Source: Megalobrama amblycephala (lineage: Eukaryota; Chordata; Actinopteri; Cypriniformes; Xenocyprididae). From it: a stretch of DNA of 64,000 bases. The notes under the pieces are model-generated. The model had not been told where the DNA came from, did no database searches, and worked only from the letters and a program-made list of their open reading frames with translations. Shown piece after piece: positions 55,504-64,000 of this stretch (its first letter is position 1; each line of letters opens with the position of its first letter). The stretch is taken from contig NC_063049.1 of NCBI RefSeq assembly GCF_018812025.1, forward strand, positions 34,510,447 through 34,574,446, in the 5' to 3' direction. The translations under genes were made by a program, and so were the position numbers.

Positions 55504-57052
55504 CAAACCTGATTCCAAAAAAGTTGGGACACTGTACAAATTGTGAATAAAAACAGAATGCAATGATGTGGAAGTTTCAAATTTCAATATTTTATTCAGA
55601 ATACAACATAGATGACATATCAAATGTTTAAACTGAGAAAATGTATCATTTTAAGGGAAAAATAAGTTGATTTTAAATTTCATGGCATCACCACATCTCA
55701 AAAAAGTTGGGACAAGGCCAACTGTGTGGCATCCCCTCTTCTTTTTATAACAGTCTGCAAACGTCTGGGGACTGAGGAGACAAGTTGCTCAAGTTTAGGA
55801 ATAGGAATGTTGTTCCATTCTTGTCTAATACAGGCTTCTAGTTGCTCAGCTGACTTTAGGTCTTCTTTGTCGCATCTTCCTCTTTATGATGCACAAAATG
55901 TTTTCTATGGGTGAAAGATCTGGACTGCAGGATGGCCATTTCAGTACCCGGATCCTTCTTCAACGCAGCCATGATGTTGTAATTGATGCAGTATGTGGTC
56001 TGGCATTGTCATGTTGGAAAATGCAAGGTCTTCCCTGAAAGAGAGGAGCATATGTTGTTCTAGAACTTGTGATGTGTAACAGATGTGTAAGCTGCCCATG
56101 CCACAAGCACTTACGCAACCCCATACCATCAGAGATGCAGGCTTCTGAACTGAGCACTGATAACAACTTGGGTTGTCCTTGTCCTCTTTAGTCCGGATGA
56201 CATGGCATCCCAGTTTTCCAAAAAGAACTTCAAATTTTGATTCGTCTGACCACAGAAGAGTTTTCCACTTTGCCACAGTCCATTTTAAATGAGCCTTGGC
56301 CCAGAGAAAACGCCTGCGCTTCTGGATCATGTTTAGATATGGCTTCTTTTTTGACCTATAGAGTTTTAGCCGGCAACGGCGGATGGCACGGTGGATTGTG
56401 TTCACCGACAATGTTTTCTGGAAGTATTCCTGAGCCCATGTTGTGATTTCCATTACAGTAGCACTTCTGTATGTGATGCAGTGCCGTCTAAGGGCCCGAA
56501 GATCACGGGCATCCAGTATGGTTTTCCGGCCTTGACCCTTACGCACAGAGATTGTTCCAGATTCTCTGAATCTTTGGATGATATTATGCACCGTAGATGA
56601 TGATAACTTCAAACTCTTTGCAATTTTTCTCTGAGAAACTCCTTTCTGATATTGCTCCACTGTTTTTCGCCGCAGCATTGGGGGAATTGGTGATCCTCTG
56701 CCCATCTTGACTTCTGACACTGCCACTCGAGAGGCTCTTTTTATACCCAATCATGTTGCCAATTGACCTAATAAGTTGCAAATTGGTCCTCCAGCTGTTC
56801 CTTATATGTACATTTAACTTTTCCGGCCTCTTATTGCTACCTGTCCCAACTTTTTTGGAATGTGTAGCTCTCATGGAATCCACAGTGAGCCAATATTTGG
56901 CATGACATTTCAAAATGTCTCACTTTCAACATTTGACATGTTATCTATATTCTATTGTGAATAAAATAAAAGTTCATGAGATTTGTAAATTATTGCATTC
57001 CTTTTTTATTCACAATTTGTACAGTGTCCCAACTTTTTTGGAATCGGGTTTG
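55504..57052 (-). mobile_element. Tc1-like transposon, about 1.55 kb
   Basis: TA at 55502-55503 and 57053-57054. Ends CAAACCTGATTCCAAAAAAG and its complement (TTGGAATCGGGTTTG), with a second internal copy of the TCCCAACTTTTTTGGAAT motif at 56843-56860 as in direct-repeat Tc1 elements. The terminal repeats run about 200 bp and are less alike than those of the copy at 2434-4035. Confidence 0.93.
55722..56705 (-). pseudogene. Tc1-like DD34E transposase, decayed
   Basis: Starts MGRGSPIPPMLRRKTVEQY at 56705 (an upstream in-frame Met exists at 56750). The helix-turn-helix region (SQRKIAKSLKLSSSTVHNII) and the basic GRKT linker are intact. First catalytic Asp in LLWSDESKFE. A frameshift near 56030-56040 moves the reading into the frame with FQHDNARPH. 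An in-frame TGA follows after WLR, then LSPIENIL carries the catalytic Glu, with the normal DD34E spacing if the stop is ignored. Another shift occurs before the C-terminal EQLEACIRQEW part. At least three lesions: inactive. Confidence 0.88.
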
Positions 57053-57230
57053 TAAATATGAATAGAGATGAGTGAGCAAAATAAGAATCTAGATAAGGTT
57101 TGTCCAAGATGTTGTTAGATTTATCCCTAAACTTTTGAAAAAAGTCTTAAAAGGGGCAGGGAAGTCACTAAATCTAGTGACAAAATCCCTAAATTGTTAA
57201 CACTGGATGGGAGACCTCCTGGGAAAACTT

Positions 57231-57728
57231 GGGCTGAATCCCAAATGGCACCTTAAACCCTCACGGTGTTCATCTGAGTCCACCCTTTCATGACATAATG
57301 GTGCTTTGACTCCCGGGTAAAGTCCTCTGTGTAGCTCACAGACTTGCGGGCTCAGCTGAAGTTTGCATCGAGGGCGCATTTGTGCATTGGCCTATTGGCA
57401 CGGTTAAATAAACACATTTGCCAAGTACATTGGTATTAAAATGGCTTTTTAAAAAAGCCTTAAATGTTTACAGTGGGTTGAATGGTGCGCTGTGATTGGT
57501 TGAGCAGATATATCATGTTCTGCAGAAAAAGGAGACTGGCATTTGTCTCGTTTTGGAAAGAAAGGGAGAAAACATGACAGAATAACACAATGGATATCGC
57601 ATTTTGCGCAAAATTAATAAATAACTTTTCAATACCGACCAGATACAATACTGATTTTGGCGGAAACTCAATTTTTTTTAAATGGCGTTTATCGCGTTTT
57701 GGAATCAAAGTCTTCATATATATACTGA
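57231..57728. repeat. Sequence inserted in the SINE body
   Basis: It separates the SINE middle from its tail. The part beginning GGGCTGAATCCCAAATGGCA looks like the end of a DNA transposon. I could not find its partner end. Confidence 0.4.
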
Positions 57729-57917
57729 TTGACTTCATCACTCTGTCTCCTCTCCACCAATAAGCTGGTGTGTGGTGGGTGTTCTGGTGCAATATGGCTG
57801 TCGTCACATCATCCAGGTGGATACTGCACATTGGTGGTGGTTGAGGAGATTAACCCCTTCCATATGTAAAGCACTTTGAGTGTAGAGAAAAGTGCTATAT
57901 AAATGTCACAAAAATTA

Positions 57918-60822
57918 CTATTATTATTATAACCACATACTAGTTTGTTCATTCAGTCCACTGCAGAAGCGACTGGCCTGTGATTTCTAGAACAGGGACC
58001 CAGAATGTGACTTTAGTCATGGACCCACAAATACATACACCCTCATTTTGTGTGCTGTGGTGCCGAACCTGCCATAGGTTATTGGTCTTAAAGTTGTCAT
58101 TTTATGCAACATTTTCATTTTATGCAATATTTCTTATTAGCAAGGCATTTAAGACGACCCATTTGTGTTTCAAAGTACTATTGTGGCTTCATATACCACA
58201 ATGCGACAGTATTTCTTATTTTTAACTACAGTACTCATTTTTAAACTAAAAGATTAAGAACCTTCTTTCCATATTAAAGAAAAAGTACTGCTTTACTAAT
58301 GAATACAGTAGTGTTCTCCTTGCTGTGGCCAGGTAGGGAAGCAGTGGATTAAACAGCCCTTACTGTGAGAAGAGAAGAACGAGAGAAAGGAAGGACAGAT
58401 TCCTCACCACATTGCATGTATTTTTCCTCACTCCCAAAATACCCCCTGCTGCTATCCCATCTGCCTTGGCACTCCTCAACATGGCAGCTGGCACGCAATC
58501 CCCACTAATATCAAAATGGCAACAATGGATTTACTACAAAGAATAGAGGCAAACTATAACGGTTTAAAGGGATTTTTTACTTATGGACTGTTTCACGGCA
58601 GTCACAGACCTTCAAGGTACACAGGACAAGATGTGAGATTGTTTGATTCCAGTGATGAGAAAAACAATAATAATAGTTTTTCAGACTTTGCTCCTGGAGG
58701 GAAGTCTTATACTTCAATGTGTTTGCTGTAGAGATTCAGTTGTTCTCTCAATTATTTACTAAACTGAACAAAAACAAGAACAACAACAAAAAATTGGTAC
58801 ATGAAGACCACTTTTGCAGAGGTTAATCCATAAAGTAAGCCTACCCTAATTGCTTTTGATGAAACATCAGTGACGAATCTCTATTTGTACATACATGATC
58901 TAACTAGTGCTGTGTGATCCAGACATGTATCAGCTTTTTGATGCTATAGTATTCAGTATATGTAAATCATGTTGAGTCATAAAGCTTAACAATCATGAGG
59001 TCTGACAAATAAACAGTGTTCAGGTGGTAAAATCTAAATAAATGACACAAGCAAGCAGGAAAATGCAGCACTAGTTAGATGATTTTTTTTTCTGTTAGAA
59101 GAATCAAAAATGTCAATCAAACAACTAGTACTGTACCTAAACAAATTTAAGTAAAATACAGCAAAAAGCATGTTTTCACTAAAAAATCAAGGAAGAATAG
59201 AGTGTAAATAGTTTCTCTTATGTGCACCATTATAAACAGCTATTTTTATTCACATATAATTTTATAAAAACATAACAAATTTCACAAAGAAAATCTAGCG
59301 AACATTTTTGACAAAACAATTCACTAAAACAAACACTTTGAACTGGCTTAAAAATATAAACTGATCTTACCAACTGAAGTTTAAATCATATGTTATAATG
59401 CTCTCATACTCACAAGAAACAAATCGCAAAACATGTCTGACTGTCAAATAAGTAAGGTAAAAAAAAAAAGAAAGTAGAAATAAAACACAGGTCCATTTTT
59501 GAAGCATACTTACCATTTTATGCAACCTGCAATCCAGGACCATAACTGCCCACTTAGGAGCCCCAGCATTCTCTTTAAATGGCCTATAGTAGACAAATAA
59601 CAGGGCTCTTGTCTGTTTCTTAACTAGATGTTCAATTATTCCTTCATAAAGCTCATATGTTCCCAAGTAAATTTTTATGAGAACCATACTTCATGTACCT
59701 ACAAGCCCCTTCCATTGCCAGGGGCTGAAGTTAAACCGGCGTCAGAAGGGATCCATAAAAGTGTTTTGGGTTTGTGTGATTACTGTTGGTACAAATGTAA
59801 GTTTCATTGGATTTATGGAGCCATTTCCCTGGAGTGTTCATTTCAGCCTGTACATAAATCTCCTGGATGACCAGCTCCCGAGGACTTACGCAATTGTTAC
59901 AGACTGATGTAAAGGTATGACAATATGACAACATACTGTAATAATATTATGGTGGGTGTATTTATCGGAAAACTGCATTACGTCAGAGACGGCTATAGAT
60001 CAGCAGAAAGTGTCTGAACATTATTGTAATGCTGTCTGTGTTTATGTGCTCCACTATTTCAGGTTAACAATCACACACTCGCATCCGCATGCGTGCGCAC
60101 ACCTCACCTCTCGTTTCCCATCTCGGTAATTAGTTCATTAATCACAGTAATGGAAACGACCCAAAACAAAAAAATGTTGTCCTTTTCCAGCTTCACCCAT
60201 AATGCTCCTTTATGCACAGAAGGGGGCGGCACTCTTCAGCTCAGTGGAGGGGAGGTGGGACGCTCTATCTATCAATTACCTTATCAAGGATTCTTGGTCC
60301 GCCGGCGCTGCGCCAGGACATTTCCCACAGGACACGTTGTGAAAGTATTTCATTAAACAGCAATCAGACAGCACTCTGTGACAAGAAACTGAAAATTGCC
60401 ATTACTAATAAATATATGATTTGTTAGAACATATCCAAAATGTACGTGGGCATTTCTGCTTGGAAAACAATTTGGGAAATAATCATTATATTTTAAGAGC
60501 TTTGTTTTTCTTGGCCGCAGTACAAAGTTTGTAACCATTTTGTGTAAAATGACAACTTTAAGACTAAGAAGCAGCATCTGGTTGCATTGGTAGCAGACTA
60601 AAATAAACAAATAAGCACTGGTCAGCACCCACTTGACTGCTTTTCAGCAAATAACTTAGGACTATTGTGCAAATATTAGCCTACATCATCTAATTAATAT
60701 TCATAAGTCAGGTTTACCATAACAAAAACCATAGGATGCTTCAGAAATGGCATACCCTCTGAGTCAGTACTTCTTTTGAAAAAGTAATTACTTCACAGAT
60801 ATTAAAAAAGTATGTTGTATAT
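57918..60822. other. Intergenic, no gene recognised
   Basis: AT-rich unique DNA except the duplicated segment at 58962-59065. Short open frames (e.g. 58516-58731, 59628-59870) lack recognisable domains. Confidence 0.5.
58962..59065 (+). repeat. Copy 2 of a direct repeat of about 110 bp
   Basis: See 54026-54140. Same orientation, about 4.9 kb downstream. Confidence 0.85.
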
Positions 60823-60823
60823 C

Positions 60824-60911
60824 AGGGGCGTCCAAACTCGGTCCTGGAGGGCCACTGTCCTGCAGAGTTTAGCTCCAACTTTCCTCAATCCACCTGCCTG
60901 GATGTTTCTAG
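60824..60911 (+). repeat. Truncated hAT-like repeat
   Basis: CAGGGGCGTCCAAACTCGGT CCTGGAGGGCC: the end of a common fish hAT repeat. It is cut off at TTTCTAG by the MITE that follows. Confidence 0.7.
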
Positions 60912-60915
60912 TTAA

Positions 60916-61793
60916 AGGATTTGTTCACTTCTTAATGAAAATTTCCTGATAATTTACTCACCCCCAAGTCATCCAAGATGTTTATATCTTTCTTTCTTCA
61001 GTTGAAAAGAAATTAAGGTTTTGAGTTAAATATTCCAGGATTCTTCACTGGGGTTCACCGGATGGAAGGTCCAAATTGCAGTTTCAGTGCAGCTTCAAAG
61101 GGCTCTACATGTTCCCAGCCGAGGAATAATGGTCTTATCTAGTGAAACGATCAGTCATTTTCTAAAAAAAATTAAAATAAAAATGTATATACGTTTTAAC
61201 TACAAATACTCATCTTGCACTAGCTCTGCGATCCGCACGCATGACGCATGTAATCAAGTTACAAAGGTCATGTGTGATGTAGGCAGGAGTACCGACCGAT
61301 CCAGTGTCTACAAAGCGAACATGCAAAGATTAGCCCAAACACTCTTTACAAAAAAAAAAAAAAAATGAAAATTGGAAATTGAAAATTTTGAAATTGGAAG
61401 AGAAAATTAGAAGTTTTTCGCGCTACTGCGGTACTTCTGCCTATGTCATGCATGACCTTTCAACGTAATGCGTGGCACATCGTAGAGCAGTGCATTTGTG
61501 GTTTAAAAGTATATAATTTTTTTTTTTTTTAAATGGACGATTGTTTTGCTAGATAAGACCCTTATTCCTTGTCTGGGATTGTGTAGAGCCATTTGAAGCT
61601 GCACTGAAACTGCAATTTAGACATTCAAACCGGTAAACCCCAGTGAAGTCCACTATATGGAGAAAAATCCTGGAATGTTTTCCTCAAAATCCTTAATTTC
61701 TTTTCGACTGAAGAAAGAAAGACACAAACCTCTTTGATGACATGGGGGTAAGTAAATTATCATGAAATTTTCATTCAGAAGTGAAAATTACCG
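60916..61793. mobile_element. Angel-like palindromic MITE, about 0.88 kb
   Basis: TTAA at 60912-60915 on the left. Left arm AGGATTTGTTCACTTC, TTCTTCAGTTGAAAAGAAAT, TTCACTGGGGTTCACCGG. The right arm has the complements (CCGGTAAACCCCAGTGAA, ATTTCTTTTCGACTGAAGAA). The right terminus is worn (GAAGTGAAAATTAC). Poly-A at 61351-61366 is near the centre. Confidence 0.8.
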
Positions 61794-63007
61794 TAATGTT
61801 GAGATGACAACACGTGACATTATATTCGGAGCTGTTCAAGTCCTCGGACTCGGAATTATGTGTTTCTATGGCACGATCAACATCTAAATGAATCCATCTG
61901 TACCAGCGGCCACGTGGTACACATGGGAGCTTTCAGAAAACTCCCAGCTTACAAACTGTAATTCAAGATGCCCAGCTAAAGTGGAATTTATTTAGCCTAT
62001 TCATACACATTTTTTTTCAGTGACTGTCTCTTTAGGAGAAATCACTTGCTATATCCAAACGACATCCATGACCACACTGTGCACAGCCACGGAAACTTGC
62101 CATATCATGTTATGCAAAAAGACCTTTTGCATAGGCAGCATGTGAGTAAAATTCAGGATGAAGAGATGAGCAGCAATGATCAATGGGTGGGCTAATCTCT
62201 TTCCACCTCATTTCCTTTCTCTAGCATGCTGGGTATATCCATGCAGAAAGTATCAACACTAACCTGGAGATGATCTGAGCCTTTACAGGTGAGTTCTTAA
62301 ACAAGCATGCTGACAAATGAAAGCAACTCCACCACAGGAGACGGTCTATACACTCCTGAACATGACATCACACCTGAAACAGGTATCTTCCCTCTGTGTG
62401 CATATAGCTCGATTGCACTCTCGACACGTATGGAAATGCAGACAAACATACTTCATCTCCCTGTCAGAACGCTCTGAAATTGATGTGCACACTGATTCTC
62501 GCAGGTAGTCTTTTGCGAGCCATGTCTGGTCTGTGGTTCTCTGCTCCGTGTCCATCACCTGTAAACTACACAAAGAACAGTAATTGCTTGTCTGTGCTGT
62601 CAGTTCAGCTTTTGGGGAATCTACACTTGCCAACACCAAGCAGATATTTACACATGGAATGAAATTACTCCCTTTTCAGTGCACCACTTCAGAGAGACAT
62701 TACTAGCGGACCTGTCAGTCTGTTTGGAGCATTTTTTTTAAAATTTAATCTCACAGAATAATGTACAGCAGTCAGAGTAAAGTATTAAGAGTGGATTTTC
62801 TTCTCGCGCATAAAGAGTCCTCACTTGTTTGCATTCTTGCGACAGCAAAGAAATCCCAAATCGTCAAACTGCAGTATTTGTTCAGTCTATAATTTTCTGT
62901 TATGTTTACACACAGATGTACTGCACAAGCTCCCATACTCAGTCAGAATCCTAAGTTTCAGGGTCATATGATGAGGTTACATTCAGCTTATGGTAAAAAC
63001 CTCACTG
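61794..63007. other. Intergenic, no feature recognised
   Basis: Unique sequence. No exon or element identified. Confidence 0.5.
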
Positions 63008-63011
63008 TTAA

Positions 63012-63246
63012 AGGGTTAGTTTACCCAACAATTAAAATTCTGTCATCATTTACTCACCCTCAAGTTGTTCCAAACCTAAGAGTTTTTTCTTCTGCTGAAC
63101 ACAAATAAAGATATTTTGAAGAATGTCGGTAATCAAACAGTTGATGGACCCCATTGACTTCCATAGTATTTTTTTTTCCTACTATGGAAGTTAATGGGGT
63201 CCCATCAACTGTTTGGTTACCCATATTTTTATTTGTTTCTATTTGG
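63012..63246. mobile_element. Angel MITE, right end truncated
   Basis: TTAA at 63008-63011, then AGGGTTAGTTTACCCAA. Fold-back centre at 63155-63205 (AACAGTTGATGGACCCCATT and AATGGGGTCCCATCAACTGT). The right arm stops at about 63246 without TIR. Confidence 0.75.
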
Positions 63247-63747
63247 GATGAAACACAGTATGACCCTGGAAGATAAGACACAAAGACAGACATTTCAGTA
63301 CAAACGGTAAGATTAGAAAGTGCACGTGAGAAAAAATAATTACATCTTATTTTTAGATGTTTTATAAATCATTTGCCATTGTGAAACTGTCCTGAAGAGG
63401 CCTTCTCTTCCAAGTATGCGAGGATATTGTCTTATATAAGATGATCGTTTCAGATGATCTCTGAAAATGTAAAAATAGCAGCCAATATTCGCAATGCTCT
63501 ATTTACTGACTAACAGCAATATTGAAGTCAATTTCACCACCACCCCCGGCATATACGCCTGTCATAGTGAGCATAACTTTTACAGGGCATTTTTCAAATG
63601 GCACCTCCCCTGGAGAAATTCACAAGGCTATGAAACTCCTTTTATTTTTAGACAGATCTCAGGTATACACGACATTATCATTCAGCAGACCAGATATGTC
63701 AGTCAACGGACCAATCCACAAGGTCCAATGCTTTTTAGAGTGCATTA
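63247..63747. other. Intergenic, no feature recognised
   Basis: Unique AT-rich sequence. Confidence 0.5.
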
Positions 63748-64000
63748 TACACTCTAATAAATGCTGGGTTAAAAACAACCCATGTAGGGTTGAAAATGGA
63801 CAAACCCAGCGATTGGATAGTTTTAATTCAGCCGTTTGATTTAAATGTTTACCCAATGTACTGGGCAGTTTTATTTAACCCAACTATTGTTTAAAAATTA
63901 CTATATGGCTTGCTTAAAATGAACCCAAAATAGGTTCAGACATCAGACATAATTACTAAAGGCAACAATAATAATCAAAAGGTGAACATTTTTTAATAAG
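63748..64000. repeat. GGGTTAAA-rich dispersed element, cut by window end
   Basis: ACACTCTAATAAATGCTGGG then repeated TGGGTT/AACCCA words in both orientations. A dispersed cyprinid repeat by appearance; it continues past the window. Confidence 0.65.

Larger units (their letters stand above)
55412..57205. mobile_element. hAT MITE inserted in the SINE, itself carrying a Tc1
   Basis: Perfect 8-bp duplication GATGGGAG at 55404-55411 and 57206-57213. Ends CAGCGTAGCC and GTTAACACTG, as in the family member at 53196-53421. Without the Tc1 insert it is about 243 bp, close to the 226 bp of the intact relative. Confidence 0.9.
55317..57917 (+). repeat. 5S-rRNA-derived SINE (SINE3-like), split by insertions
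   Basis: The head at 55360-55411 (CACTGAAGCCAAGCAGGG, CCTGGATGGGAG) matches the internal promoter region of 5S rRNA genes. It resumes at 57206 (GATGGGAGACCTCCTGGGAA). The tail is at 57729-57917, with CTCCACCAATAAGCTGGTGT and the end GTGCTATATAAATGT. It is interrupted first by a hAT element (55412-57205) and again at about 57231-57728 by other sequence. This 5S-headed SINE class is known from zebrafish and relatives. Confidence 0.82.

Noticed and set aside
14465..64000. Expected erbb4 exons on the minus strand
   Set aside because: Mammalian synteny suggests erbb4 downstream of cps1, but no kinase, furin-like or C-terminal ERBB peptide could be recognised in any frame.

Overview
The window is vertebrate genomic DNA, almost certainly from a teleost fish of the carp/zebrafish group (Cypriniformes). 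It has split genes with GT-AG introns, AT-rich intergenic DNA, long TA microsatellites, and a repeat set typical of cyprinids: Tc1-like transposons, palindromic TTAA-flanked MITEs of the Angel/Kolobok type, hAT elements with 8-bp target duplications, a 5S-rRNA-derived SINE and a solo LTR. I see nothing bacterial, no CRISPR array and no phage.

The only host gene I can support is the 3' end of cps1, encoding mitochondrial carbamoyl-phosphate synthetase (CPS I / fish CPS III type), on the + strand from the window start to about 14.46 kb. Eight coding exons (692-781, 1087-1257, 8649-8723, 9332-9430, 11232-11291, 11456-11567, 12881-13010, 13085-13213) correspond to about residues 1223-1500 of the 1500-residue human enzyme. 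They cover the end of the second ATP-grasp domain and the whole C-terminal regulatory domain that binds N-acetylglutamate (NAG). All six NAG-contact residues and the allosteric cysteine pair are visible. Two oddities stand out. The penultimate junction (11567/12881) is out of phase by one base, which looks like a 1-bp deletion in the exon starting at 11456. The stop codon used in mammals aligns with a TGG here, so the protein runs on to a later stop.

From 14.5 kb to 64 kb I find no protein-coding host gene. Mammalian synteny (CPS1 followed by ERBB4) predicts a large intergenic interval here, and no ERBB exon was recognised. The region is unique AT-rich DNA, possibly with conserved regulatory elements (best candidates near 17.2-17.5, 21.4-21.7, 29.1-29.8 and 41.0-41.3 kb), broken up by transposable elements.

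The transposons are where the structure is. There are two relatively complete Tc1-like elements (2434-4035 and 55504-57052), one internal-deletion derivative (22876-23801) and one fossil (18283-18815). Two large non-autonomous hAT elements have matching 8-bp duplications (33263-35396 and 42765-45013), and there are several smaller hAT MITEs. Nested insertions are clear: Tc1 inside hAT inside a 5S SINE at 55.3-57.9 kb; a solo LTR inside a palindromic MITE at 4.6-5.7 kb; a hAT inside a TTAA element at 42.4-45.3 kb; and an Angel MITE at the centre of a larger palindrome at 49.6-50.4 kb. I did not find a convincing new biological system. The most consequential observation is the possible frameshift in cps1.
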